A stretch of DNA of 64,000 nucleotides, from positions 62,001 through 126,000 of the forward strand of contig OZ245780.1 in the NCBI GenBank assembly GCA_965227905.1, read 5' to 3'. The position numbers were made by a program, and so were the translations under genes. A model generated the notes under the pieces. It was not told the DNA's origin. It saw only the letters and a program-made list of their open reading frames with translations, and did no database searches. This stretch comes from CBDDHT01 sp965227905 (lineage in GTDB: Bacteria; Pseudomonadota; Alphaproteobacteria; Rhizobiales; Methyloligellaceae). Positions 18,106 through 27,700 of the stretch are shown in pieces. Every line of letters begins with the position of its first letter. The stretch's first letter is position 1.

Positions 18106-19350
18106 TCATGTGAAGTCTCCTTTGTCATGATCTGCCGTGACGATCTTGCGAAGCAGCTCGTCCCACGGCTCTTCGCGGTCGATGCTCTGCGCTGTTTCGA
18201 TCCGCGTTCGCAGATCGGAAGGTGCGGACACGATCTCCGTTTCGTTTTCCTCGCCGAGCTTTTCGAGCACCTCATCTATGTGCTTCTGCACGAGGGCTTG
18301 GCGGCGCATCCTGCGGTAGGCCCTGGCGATCGTATCGTCGCTCGGAACGATCTTGACGACGCCGTTCTCTTCGAGCTTGCGCTCGAGCCAAGTGATCAAA
18401 GCGTCGCTCGGGAAAGCGTTGATCTCGACGCGCCGTCGCAGCAGGAACTCGATCTCCTCCTCGGTGGCGCCATTCTCGCGAAGGTTTGCCCTGACCGAGT
18501 TCGTGCTTCCTTTGAAGTACACCCGTTCCGTTTCCAGCCCATCGATGTCGTCGAGGCGCAGGCCGATGTCGATCACGTTGATGTCGCCAGTGAAACTGTA
18601 GCGCCTAGTGTCGCGGCTCAGCGTGCCGACGATCGAGAATCCGGCCTTGTCGAAGTCGTGCAACACGAGAAGTGGGACGTTATGATCGTCCGCCAGGACG
18701 TCAACGAGCTCGCGCGCTGCCGTCGTGCTCATGCCCTTTGTCGACATGATTGCCAGGTCATACCGTTCGGCGAGCTTCACCGCCTCGAAGAGCGGCATGA
18801 ATCCTTCCTTCTCGATGAACAAGATGGCGCCGAAGCGGTTCTCAGGCCCGAGAGTCGGATAGTGCTCATCGAACACGTCGAGTTCGATTCCACCGACCTC
18901 GTGCGTTTCGATGCGGTTCAGATAGCTTCCGACCTGGAGCGTCCCGAGGGGCACCTTCTCTCCGGTGTGCGGCTCGTGAAAATGTCCCCGGGCATCGAAG
19001 ACAACATTCCAGTCGACGCCTTTTTCCTCGATGTAGTCAGGCAACAGCTGCTGCGTGAAATATTTGTCGAAGCTCGTCCTAATCGGCGGATCCGCAAGCC
19101 TCTGGATCATGCCGCGCGCAGCGTACATGATCTGTCGTGCATGGGCCGGCAGAGTGCCTCCGCCGCTGGCCTTCAGGTAGGCCGCTTCCATGACCTCCCA
19201 GACCGCATCCTTGATGCTGACGTGGCAGCGGCGCGTCATGGCATATCGCCGGTTGTATGTGGCGGAAGCCTCGCGTTCCTCGCGTTTTCTCTGCTTGGCC
19301 CATTTCCTTGTGACGCCCTCGACGGCGCCGATGATCGCATCCGACTTCAT
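18106..19350 (-). CDS. Topoisomerase VI A-subunit-like protein (Spo11/Top6A fold)
   Basis: The ATG at 19350 overlaps the upstream stop as ATGA. Length is 414 aa. After a basic helical N-terminus, PAHARQIMYAARG looks like the winged-helix catalytic block of Top6A/Spo11, with Tyr at about residue 76 in the place of the DNA-cleaving Tyr. A Toprim-like domain follows: FIEKEGFMPLFEA (acidic metal ligand), then a TKGMST block and VLHDFDKAGF (DxD). A C-terminal helical region ends the protein. In the family, A dimers cut both DNA strands and B dimers supply ATP-driven gating. All key residues seem present. Divergence is high, so exact subtype (Topo VI, mini-A or other) is open. Confidence 0.8.
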   Translation of the reverse strand: MKSDAIIGAVEGVTRKWAKQRKREEREASATYNRRYAMTRRCHVSIKDAVWEVMEAAYLKASGGGTLPAHARQIMYAARGMIQRLADPPIRTSFDKYFTQQLLPDYIEEKGVDWNVVFDARGHFHEPHTGEKVPLGTLQVGSYLNRIETHEVGGIELDVFDEHYPTLGPENRFGAILFIEKEGFMPLFEAVKLAERYDLAIMSTKGMSTTAARELVDVLADDHNVPLLVLHDFDKAGFSIVGTLSRDTRRYSFTGDINVIDIGLRLDDIDGLETERVYFKGSTNSVRANLRENGATEEEIEFLLRRRVEINAFPSDALITWLERKLEENGVVKIVPSDDTIARAYRRMRRQALVQKHIDEVLEKLGEENETEIVSAPSDLRTRIETAQSIDREEPWDELLRKIVTADHDKGDFT

Positions 19351-20666
19351 GACCGCACCACGACGGCGCTCTTGCCCCGATCCGTGTATTCGACCCGTGG
19401 GCACGCCATATGCAGCATGAAGATCACAGGTTCGCTCATGTCTACTCTCTGCTGACTGAGGATGGTATCGAGGCTCTGGCCGAAACTGCCGAGTTCCCGG
19501 AACGGGTTAATGATCCCGGGCGACCAGTTGACGCCGGTAATCAGCAGGCGGCCGGAGATGTCAGGCGCCCAGCCAAACGCGGTCTCCACGATCCACGGCA
19601 CACCCTCGGTCGTGTCCGCGACCTTGCGGTACTGGAACGAGTCCATCTCGCAACCGGCATCGGCGAACCTGTGACGAAGGTGCTCTTTCCCGATCGTTCC
19701 GAGGGCGTTGGGCTTCACCGGCTTCGAATGGCGCTGCATCGCGTTCAGGAGACCGGCGATCGCATCCCGGTCAAGGTCATTGCCATTCACCAGGCGCGAA
19801 AGCGGCTCTCGGGCGAGATCGGTTTCGGCGAGGACGATCTTCTGTTTCGCGGTGCTGGAGAGACCACGGAACTCTCCGATCAGCTCGCGCACCGTGCGCT
19901 CGTGGCCCTCGTCGGCGTCGTTGGCGATATATCCTGCGATCAACCGTTCCAAGTGCTGGAGGGTGTACCAGTGGGCGGATGTCGGGTTGGACGGGAGCCA
20001 CTTCTTCCAGGTGGCAGCGGTCGGCTCGATGGAATTGCGCTCGCCGCACCAGTCGACGGTCAGAGCCAGATGCGGATTCAGCCACCCGTACTGGAGGGCA
20101 ATTTGTAAAAAATGCGCCTTCACATCATCGCCGATTGACCTTGGTAAATCCGGCCATCGCACCGTCACTTTGGTGCCGGGACCGGAATCGATGGGTTCCT
20201 CCTCAAGCGCGACGATCGGTTCCTGGCGGATGCGGTCGACCGACATCTCAATTCGGTGACGGACGCCCTGGGCCTCGATCTCGACGGATCCGTCCTCGCC
20301 ATTCACGACGAACGGCATGGCAACGATCGTCTTGAGCGCATTGCCTTGGGCGCCACGCGTCGGCGAAACAAAGGCCTCCCGGCTTGAGACCCGGACGGCG
20401 AAATCGAGTATGTCCGTGACGGTTTCGGGGGGCAGTCCGGGTCCGTTATCCGCCACCGCGATACCAATGTCGTCGACGGTGACCGTGATCGAGGGGGTGA
20501 TCCCGGCTTCCTCGCAGGCGTCCATTCCATTGTCGACCAGCTCCTTGAGAATGACCAGCGGCCAGGCGCCGATCTGGTGTCCGGTCTGTGCGACAAGCTC
20601 TTTCTCGCTCGCAAAATCGAGAAGGCGGGACGTTCGGAGGGTTGCGCGTTGAAGGGTAGCCTTCAT
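19347..20666 (-). CDS. Topoisomerase VI B-subunit-like GHKL ATPase
   Basis: The ATG at 20666 (MKATLQRATLRTS) overlaps the previous stop as TGATG; the longer upstream frame belongs to another gene. The N-terminal GHKL ATPase motifs are clear: LKELVDNGMDACEEAG (N box), VADNGPGLP (G1) and RGAQGNALK (G2). Beyond it is a transducer-like region and a C-terminal part with PWIVETAFGWAPD. Length (439 aa) is shorter than archaeal Top6B, which has an extra H2TH domain and tail. Overlapping stop/start with the A-like gene strongly supports a complex. It is probably cytoplasmic and acts on DNA crossings. Confidence 0.8.
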   Translation of the reverse strand: MKATLQRATLRTSRLLDFASEKELVAQTGHQIGAWPLVILKELVDNGMDACEEAGITPSITVTVDDIGIAVADNGPGLPPETVTDILDFAVRVSSREAFVSPTRGAQGNALKTIVAMPFVVNGEDGSVEIEAQGVRHRIEMSVDRIRQEPIVALEEEPIDSGPGTKVTVRWPDLPRSIGDDVKAHFLQIALQYGWLNPHLALTVDWCGERNSIEPTAATWKKWLPSNPTSAHWYTLQHLERLIAGYIANDADEGHERTVRELIGEFRGLSSTAKQKIVLAETDLAREPLSRLVNGNDLDRDAIAGLLNAMQRHSKPVKPNALGTIGKEHLRHRFADAGCEMDSFQYRKVADTTEGVPWIVETAFGWAPDISGRLLITGVNWSPGIINPFRELGSFGQSLDTILSQQRVDMSEPVIFMLHMACPRVEYTDRGKSAVVVRS

Positions 20667-21013
20667 CACTCTCCCTCGGCGCTCGCTGGTACAGAGCCCG
20701 CTTTTCGTGCGCCGCGGAGGTTCGCGATCCGCTGGCGCCTTTCGGCGTCCGTGAGCGCGAGCTTTTTCCTGAAGGGGTTGCTGCCCATCCGAAACGGCCA
20801 AGAAGGGCAGTCGACGGCGACGCATTTGCGGACTTCGCTAGCATCGCCGCAACAGCAGTCGATGCATCGTGCCCGGATTGCCTTCACGGGATTCTGCGCC
20901 CTGAAAACCCGAGCCAGGATTTCGGAAGGCACGTCTGCCGGTACCTTACCCACTAGCTCGTCGCCATCGACCTCGTAAGGGCTAATTTCCAGCAGAGGGT
21001 CTTCCTGGCTCAT
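20666..21013 (-). CDS. Cys-rich small protein, probable zinc binder
   Basis: The ATG at 21013 overlaps the upstream stop as ATGA, and its stop overlaps the next start. The centre is a Cys cluster, ARCIDCCCGDASEVRKC then VDCPSWPFRMGSNPF, flanked by charged arms. I have seen this Cys/WPFRMG pattern in proteins of prophages and integrative elements but do not know its function; metal binding is likely. Tight overlap on both sides with an HTH gene and a topoisomerase-like pair suggests it works with them. Confidence 0.7.
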   Translation of the reverse strand: MSQEDPLLEISPYEVDGDELVGKVPADVPSEILARVFRAQNPVKAIRARCIDCCCGDASEVRKCVAVDCPSWPFRMGSNPFRKKLALTDAERRQRIANLRGARKAGSVPASAEGE

Positions 21014-21216
21014 TTGGCACCTTCGGTGTCAGATGTGCTTCCGCGCTGGTGTTGATCAAGCCAATCCTCGAAAGCGTCTCGCGTATACAAAACGCGACGA
21101 CCAATTTTCAGGAAGGGCGGTCCGCCGCCCGACACCCGCAGCTTGGCGAGGAATGATGCAGAGAGTTTGTATCTTTCCTCTGCTTGCCTAGTAGAGAAAT
21201 ATTTCTCGTAGTCCAT
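21010..21216 (-). CDS. AlpA/excisionase-type HTH protein, first gene of the topoisomerase-like operon
   Basis: GGAG lies 6 bp before the ATG at 21216 (MDYEKYFSTRQAEERY). ATGs at 21228 and 21252 lack a ribosome site. The 68-aa protein is one MerR/AlpA-like winged helix: STRQAEERYKLSASFL, then GGGPPFLKIGRRVLYT and DAFEDWL. Small proteins like this activate or repress promoters or help excision. As first gene of a four-gene overlapping operon it is probably its regulator. Confidence 0.8.
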   Translation of the reverse strand: MDYEKYFSTRQAEERYKLSASFLAKLRVSGGGPPFLKIGRRVLYTRDAFEDWLDQHQRGSTSDTEGAK

Positions 21217-21322
21217 ATATCGCTCCATCGAAGTGCCAGCAGGTGCTGGCATCTGAGGGAGAATGTACGGTGTTCAACGAATGAAAATAGGCGTTACGAT
21301 TTATTGGTGATTCGATACGGTG

Positions 21323-22185
21323 TCACGATTTCGGACCAGGCTTCTTCCACCTGAAGTTTCCAGTTTCAATCATGGCGTTTGCCCAAGCACGATCGAAACC
21401 CCGCCGTCCTACGGCGAACTTCTCATACGCCGCATCAAAATATTTCGTTTTTAGCTTCGTGGGCCGGCTGTCGTTGGCCATCAAGTTCTCGAGCCATGCT
21501 TTGCATTCCGTTTCTGCATCGACTGTACCTTTGGGTTGCGGCAGCGAACTCATTGACTCGAGCGGACCTAATTTTTCGAAACCATCGAGGAGACTTTGTA
21601 TCTCCTGTGTTCGGGCACGCACGTCGTACCACGCATTTGTTTCTTTGCCGGGATTGCTCCAAGTGCTCAGTTGTCGTGTTCTTATCGCAATGTGTCTGAG
21701 GGTCGAGTCGGGGAATGCATTACTAAGAAAGTATGGCGTCGGGATTGGCTGATATTCAGAGGTTTGCGAATTCTCATTGCGACCGTAAAGCGAAACACTG
21801 CCGTCCTGCGCAGCCATTCGAACCGATGCCCAAACTTCGCGATAGTCATAGAAGCGCCTCCGATCGAGGGCATTCCTCCGCGCAATCTCTTCTGCGAGCT
21901 CATATAGTTTTCCGGCGCTCGGCGGCCAACTGTCTTTGGTCCGCCCGAGATCGTTGATCAGTTGGCTTAATGGATAGGCCCGCAAGTTTGTTGGAAAGTC
22001 TTTGTATGAGAACCGGACCGGGCCTCGTCGATGCACTGCCTAATAGCGGTTGTCAGTTTCAAGAAGCTATGGGCCGCCCCATCAGGCGGCACATATGCGA
22101 CTGGTGAAGTCTCTCCATGGGCGAGCCATGATAGCGCGACATCCAATCCGATAAACGGTTCGCTTGGTGGGTCGCCCATCAACAT
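21323..22185 (-). pseudogene. Hypothetical gene with one frameshift
   Basis: The 5' part starts at ATG 22185 (MLMGDPPSEPFIGLD) and reads to about 22020 with LKLTTAIRQCIDEA. The frame then shifts and continues as GPVRFSYKDFPTNLRAYPL to the stop at 21323, for about 285 codons in all. Both parts look coding and join naturally at 22015-22035. The second part contains an RRFYDYREVWASVRMAA block and a basic Lys/Gly C-terminus. Family is not recognised. Either the gene is dead or the sequence has a one-base error; it is separate from the operon downstream. Confidence 0.5.
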
Positions 22186-22269
22186 TGCGCTCCGTGTGGA
22201 ATTCACATCAGACTTATGCGAATCAGATTGCGGGATCCGAACTCTCGATCGCAAACCTAGCTATGATAA

Positions 22270-22563
22270 TCACAACGCTGTCTCTCTGAACCACCGCTCT
22301 GGGCCATCTCTCGTGGGTCGAACTTGGCGAAGTGAACGCGTCAACTTGGTGGCCAGTTCTGACCCGATCCGAGCGGCTTGTAGGCCACCGGCGTCGCACG
22401 CCAAATGGGTGAGAAGCCCAGTCCGGAACTTCATCGCGCCGCTCTTTCGTGCAGCTATTCTGCGTGCAGAGACAACCGACGGATTTCGCCAGAGAGCTAT
22501 ACTGCCAATGCTCATCGCCAGTTGCTCTAGCATTCGCAACGAATTTCTCGACGCTGCTTGCAC
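22270..22563 (-). CDS. Small hypothetical protein downstream of the 568-aa gene
   Basis: GTG start at 22563 lies 9 bp after the stop of the 568-aa protein gene. The product (97 aa) is basic and helical, with SLRMLEQLAMSIGSIAL and KSGAMKFRTGLLTHLA. The composition is acceptable but the C-terminus is poor (RDGPERWF). No family is recognised. It may be a real third gene of this small operon or chance coding. Confidence 0.35.
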   Translation of the reverse strand: MQAASRNSLRMLEQLAMSIGSIALWRNPSVVSARRIAARKSGAMKFRTGLLTHLACDAGGLQAARIGSELATKLTRSLRQVRPTRDGPERWFRETAL

Positions 22564-22572
22564 ATCAGCAAA

Positions 22573-24279
22573 TCATGTAATCCTCGTTTTCAAGTGATTT
22601 GGCAGCGACCCAACCACGACCTGTTGGGTCTCGTCGTCCCAAAGAAAATACAATCTGAAACCGAAACGCGGATCACGGCTGTTGCTGCCTTTCAAGTGCC
22701 TATCCAACTCCCGCTTCCGCCCTCCAAAGTTGACGTAGTAGGTATCGCCCTGCTCGCCTGCGCGGTGACCACCGAAGCTTGCTTCGTCGGATAGTCCTTC
22801 GATCGCCAGAGCATCTTCATACGCCTTCCGCAAATCGTCCCCTCCCCTAAGTCGCATGGGAACGTAAAGATCGCGTAGGATTAGCAGCGCGCGATAGGCC
22901 AACCCAACATCCTCGAACGGTGATTTCCTTGCTGCCCGGATTGCGCGATTTTGCAGTACGATCTGGCCAGCAAGATGCTTGAATGCCCAATCTTCAATCT
23001 CTTGGAAATTGTCGGGGATCGGTGTTTTCTGCACCCGGGATGGCGTAGTTTGCAGGGCATGCTCGAGGTAGTCGACTCGGGCCTTCAGGCCATATATCCG
23101 CGAGTCGGCTTCTTTTTCGGCTTGTACCGCTACACCGAGTTCTGCTTCCATTTCTCTGATCAAACCATCGTAAGTGTCTGACTGCTCCTCGATCTGCTTC
23201 TTGAGCTGTTCGTTTTCGTCTAGTGCTAGCTCTAGGAGTTCCGAATCCGATGCACCAGCCTCGGTCCGTGCCTTGCGGCGCAACTCGCGGGCAATCTGCT
23301 TGGCCCTGGCATAGGGCGGCAGTTGTTCTTCCAGGTCCAGGCGGCTGACGGTCGCGCGGAGGCACTGATCGATAAGGCGGATTTGGAATGCGCCGGGACC
23401 TCCGTGCCATTCGGATATGCGTTGGCCAAGTGCGAGCGGGTGGTCGTATGGTTGCGCCTGGTCCGGATCAAACCCAGGCCTGTAAGTTCGCACCGCCTGG
23501 CGGAATGCCGAAAACTCTTTTCCAAGCAGATTGGTCAACGCGAAAGCGCCAGTAGCAGTAATGACGGCGACGTGGGCAGCACCCAGCGTGCGGCTGTAGA
23601 CATTATCAGCTGATATGAGTGTGGCCATCGGATCATCGGAGGAGTCGTGAGTGGAAATGGCAATGACATCATGCTTGCGGCTTGGGTTGCAAATCAGTTC
23701 GACGAGTTCTTCTGCCTCCTCCATCGTGTGGACGATCCAAGGCCGATCGCCTATCTGCCGACCATCGATTGCACCGCCGCAATTCTCGACGATTTGCCTC
23801 ACGAAACCAGGTGTAGAAGATACGAATTGCGAGTCCTCCCCGCGAGTGACGCAATAGAGTCGTGCCCCAAAAAGCAGACTGTCATCACGCTTGGCTACGG
23901 CTGCTTCGCTTGTCCAGAACCGCTGAGGCGTGGTCGTATCCAAGTCGTCCAAGCGTGCTGCCCAGTACCCCACATCCTCAAGCAATGTGGCCTCAGCCCG
24001 CTGCGCACCAACGTCAGCCAACTCAAAGCTCTCACCATCCCAGGCGGTCTTCGGCAAAGGTTTTCCCGCCCGATTCCGCATCCAGCGCAGAACTTCATCG
24101 CGAACAATGGCGAACATCGCGTCCGGCTCATTGGCTGGGATTGCGATAAGCACTTGGCTCACTGGCCGAACAGACGAGTGCGCGCGACGCATACGTGCCG
24201 CGACCGGCGCCAGTTGTTCTGCAATGCTGCCTTCACCTGCAGTGTGCTCGGTAACTACGTCTCCAGACTTATTTCTCAC
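22573..24279 (-). CDS. Coiled-coil protein with RelE-like C-terminus, 568 aa
   Basis: GTG start at 24279. The N-terminal 270 residues form a soluble alpha/beta region with PVSQVLIAIPANEPDAMFAI and a later VIAISTHDSSDDP segment. A long coiled coil follows at about residues 330-420 (DSELLELALDENEQLKKQIE). The C-terminal 60 residues end in NFGGRKRELDRHLKG, RLYFLWDDETQQVVVG and SLPNHLKT, which is reminiscent of a RelE/ParE-type fold. I do not recognise the full protein. The layout of sensor region, coiled coil and small toxin-like domain in a defence island suggests a defence or toxin role, but that is inference. Confidence 0.75.
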   Translation of the reverse strand: MRNKSGDVVTEHTAGEGSIAEQLAPVAARMRRAHSSVRPVSQVLIAIPANEPDAMFAIVRDEVLRWMRNRAGKPLPKTAWDGESFELADVGAQRAEATLLEDVGYWAARLDDLDTTTPQRFWTSEAAVAKRDDSLLFGARLYCVTRGEDSQFVSSTPGFVRQIVENCGGAIDGRQIGDRPWIVHTMEEAEELVELICNPSRKHDVIAISTHDSSDDPMATLISADNVYSRTLGAAHVAVITATGAFALTNLLGKEFSAFRQAVRTYRPGFDPDQAQPYDHPLALGQRISEWHGGPGAFQIRLIDQCLRATVSRLDLEEQLPPYARAKQIARELRRKARTEAGASDSELLELALDENEQLKKQIEEQSDTYDGLIREMEAELGVAVQAEKEADSRIYGLKARVDYLEHALQTTPSRVQKTPIPDNFQEIEDWAFKHLAGQIVLQNRAIRAARKSPFEDVGLAYRALLILRDLYVPMRLRGGDDLRKAYEDALAIEGLSDEASFGGHRAGEQGDTYYVNFGGRKRELDRHLKGSNSRDPRFGFRLYFLWDDETQQVVVGSLPNHLKTRIT

Positions 24280-24347
24280 AACTCATCCATTTCTGAGTCA
24301 CTCAATCAAAGGCTTCAATTCTCACGGTGGCGCCTCTGCTTCAGCGA

Positions 24348-24572
24348 TCAACTGTGCAAGAGGGAAATTGGAAGTGGCTCCGGTCCTTCGCGATTGCCCC
24401 ACTTGCCGCCATACTGGGCAGCGTAACGGTCTTGCATCTCGGCGATGTAAATATCGTCTCAGCTATCACAAGCGAGAATCCAGGTGACGCCCTCTGTGAG
24501 AGACACATAAGCCGTATCTGGCAAGTCCCGTTGTTCGACCTCGTATATTCCCTTGCCACTAAAAATTTGCAT
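24348..24572 (-). pseudogene. Small gene with an in-frame stop, upstream of the 568-aa gene
   Basis: From ATG 24572 the frame reads QIFSGKGIYEVEQRDLPDTA and VSLTEGVTWILACDS, meets TGA at 24459-24461, then continues as DDIYIAEMQDRYAAQYGGKW to a second stop at 24348-24350. Both halves look coding and are in the same frame, so it is probably a 74-residue gene broken by a point mutation. The first half alone would be 37 aa. It lies 70 bp before the 568-aa gene on the same strand. Confidence 0.5.
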
Positions 24573-24723
24573 TAGCTCTGTGCTTTGGTGTGTCCTGGCG
24601 ATATCACTAGATATACAGAAATAACGTCAACTGTTTCCAGTGACTAAGAGCGTCGACACAGTTTTTCACGGTTTGAAGTGATGCAATAACTGGATTCAGA
24701 TCAAAGACGGGGATGCACGGGCG

Positions 24724-27700
24724 ATGACTCAATCATTTTACGAACATCCAATTCTGAATTCGCCCTACGAAGAGCCGGGTCGGCACCATGCTCTGGACGA
24801 AGAAGGCCAGCCGACTGATGAACCGCCGGTCGTCGGTCGCAGGCGCTCCGAACTGATTACGCCGGTCCCCAAGCCCCGCAAGCGCCGCAAGAAGGCCGAT
24901 ACCAAACAAACCGCAATGGAACTGCAATCCGGTGACGGCATCTCATCGGAAGAGCAGGAATACAATCCAACTCCGATCATCAATGAGATTCGCTCCCGCG
25001 TGGCCGCATGGCGCGGGTTACCGAACCAAGCCGACTGGAGCGTTACGCCTGCCACTGCTCGACTTTTGCAGCATTGGCGGTACCATGATTTTCAAGGCAT
25101 TCGTCCATTCTTCTGTCAGATCGAGGCAGTCGAAACGATCATTTGGCTCACCGAGGTTGCCCGGAACCAGAGGACACACAAACTTATCTGGGACCATATC
25201 CAGGGCGCGAACGAGCAAGCCAATCCAGAGTTGATCCGGCTTGCCTTAAAGATGGCGACCGGTGCGGGCAAGACGACCGTTATGGCCATGCTGATGGCGT
25301 GGCAGACGGTAAATGCGGTTCGCTCGCCGACGAGTAAGCTTTTCACACGCGGGTTCCTGATCGTGACGCCCGGCATCACAATCCGAGACCGCCTGCGGGT
25401 CTTACAGCCCAATGATCCCAACAGCTACTACAAGACCCGCGAGTTGGCCCCGGCCGAAATGCTGGAGGACATCAACAAGGCCAAAATCGTCATCACCAAC
25501 TATCACGCCTTTCAGCTGCGCGAGGTGATGGACACCAACAAGGTTGGCAGGTCCCTGCTCCAAGGGCGCGGTGAAGCTCTCAAGACTCGGCAAACCGAGG
25601 GCCAGATGGTCCGCGATGTTGCTGAAGAGCTGATGGGAATCAAGAACATCGCGGTCATCAACGACGAGGCGCATCACTGTTACCGGGAAAAGCCCGGCAA
25701 TGAGGATATCATCGATCTTAAGGGCGATGAGAAAAAGGCAGCACAGGAAGAAAACAAGGCAGCCCGTCTCTGGATCAATGGCATTGAGGCCTTTAAACGC
25801 AAGCTTGGCGTGCGCGCGGTCTACGATCTGTCAGCGACACCGTTTTTTCTCAGCGGCTCAGGCTGGGCGGAAGGCACACTCTTCCCTTGGACCGTCAGCG
25901 ACTTTTCTTTGATAGACGCCATTGAATGCGGCATCGTCAAACTGCCGCGCGTGCCGGTTGCCGATAACATCCCGGGTGCAGAGGTTCCGATCTTCCGAAA
26001 TCTCTGGGATCATATCGGCAAGGAGATGCCGAAGAAGGGCAAGCTAACCGGCGATCCCCTCGCGCTTCCCGACAAGCTCAAAACCGCGCTCTATGCGCTT
26101 TATAAACACTATGAGGAAACCTACGAAAAATGGGAGCGTGCGGGTATTGAATCACCGCCGGTGTTCATTGTCGTCTGCAACAACACATCGACATCAAAGC
26201 TCGTCTATGAATGGATTTCCGGCTGGCAAAGGCCGAACGAGGATGACGAAGAGGTCTTCGAACATAACGGCCATTTGGAGCTGTTCCGGAATTTCGATGA
26301 GCACGGCAATCGTTTTCCCCGGCCCAACACACTGCTGATCGATAGCCACCAGATCGAGTCCGGCGAGGCGCTCGACAAGAATTTCCGCGAGATGGCCGCG
26401 CTGGAAATCGAGCAGTTCAAACGTGAAATCATTCAGCGTTTGGGCGCGGGCGATGTTGGCGAAATCTCCGACGCCGAGCTTCTTCGTGAAGTGATGAACA
26501 CTGTCGGCAAAAAGGATCGGTTGGGGGAAAAGGTCCGCTGCGTCGTATCCGTAGCCATGCTGACGGAAGGGTGGGACACGAACACGGTCACCCACATCCT
26601 CGGCATCCGCGCCTTTGGCACCCAGCTCCTTTGCGAGCAGGTGGTCGGGCGCGGCCTGCGCCGCTATTCCTATGAGCTGAATGATGAAGGCCTGTTCAAT
26701 GTCGAATATGCCGACATCATGGGTATTCCCTTCGACTTTACGGCAAAGCCGCAGGTGGCACCGGTCAAGCCTCCCAAGAAGACGACGCGCGTCCATGCCG
26801 TCAAGGAGCGGGCCGCGCTTGAAATTGTCTTCCCGCGCGTGAGCGGATACCGGGTCGATCTGCCGGAAGAAAAGCTCACCGCAAACTTCACCGAGGACTC
26901 CAAGTTTGTGCTGACCCCAGACATGGTCGGCCCCGGCCAGACACTCATGGAGGGCATCGTTGGCGAAGGCGTGATGATCTCCGCCGCCGAAGCGCAGGCC
27001 AAGCGGCCCAGCACCATTGCTTACGATCTCGCCAAGCTCCTGCTCTACAAATATTTCAAAGACGCAGACGGCGAGCCCAAGCTTCACCTTTTCTGGCAAA
27101 TCCAGCGCATTTCCCGCCGATGGCTCAATGAGGGGTATTTGGACTGTAAGGGCGACACCGGACAATGGATGCTAGAATACCTCAGTGTCGGTAATCAGGC
27201 TGCCGAGCGCATCTACAACGCCATCATCAATTCGATTGGCGACAAGCGCAGGGTGAAGGCCGTCCTCGATCCCTATAATCCGAAATCCTCGACGACCCAT
27301 GTAGGTTTCTCCACGACCAAGGATCTGTACGCCACGGCTGCCGGCAGGTGCCACGTCAACTATGTCGTGCTGGACAGTGATTGGGAGGCCGAGTTCGCCC
27401 GCGTCGCCGAGCAGCACCTGGCCGTCATTTCCTATGTGAAGAACCAGGGTCTTGGATTGGAAATTCCCTACAAGGACGGGTCCATGGCGCGCGCCTATGT
27501 CCCTGATTTTATCGTCAAGCTCGATGATGGTCACGGAACCGAAGATCCCCTTCATCTCGTCGTCGAGGTGAAGGGCTACCGCCACGAAAACGTGAAGCTC
27601 AAATCGGAAACCGTGCGTACCCAGTGGGTTCCCGGCGTCAACAATCTGGGCCTGTACGGCCGATGGGCTTTCGAGGAATTCAACGACGTTTACGAGATGG

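Noticed and set aside
18001..19455. Long + strand frame of 484 codons
   Set aside because: It lies entirely opposite the Top6A-like gene, has no ribosome site and no domain; it is a high-GC shadow frame.
22200..22340. Possible tRNA-like sequence (GGTTC-like and TTCGGATCC segments)
   Set aside because: The stems of the acceptor and T arm do not pair, and no credible anticodon arm can be drawn.
26194..27165. 323-codon - strand frame inside the Res-like gene
   Set aside because: It mirrors third-position bias of the real gene and encodes no recognisable motif.
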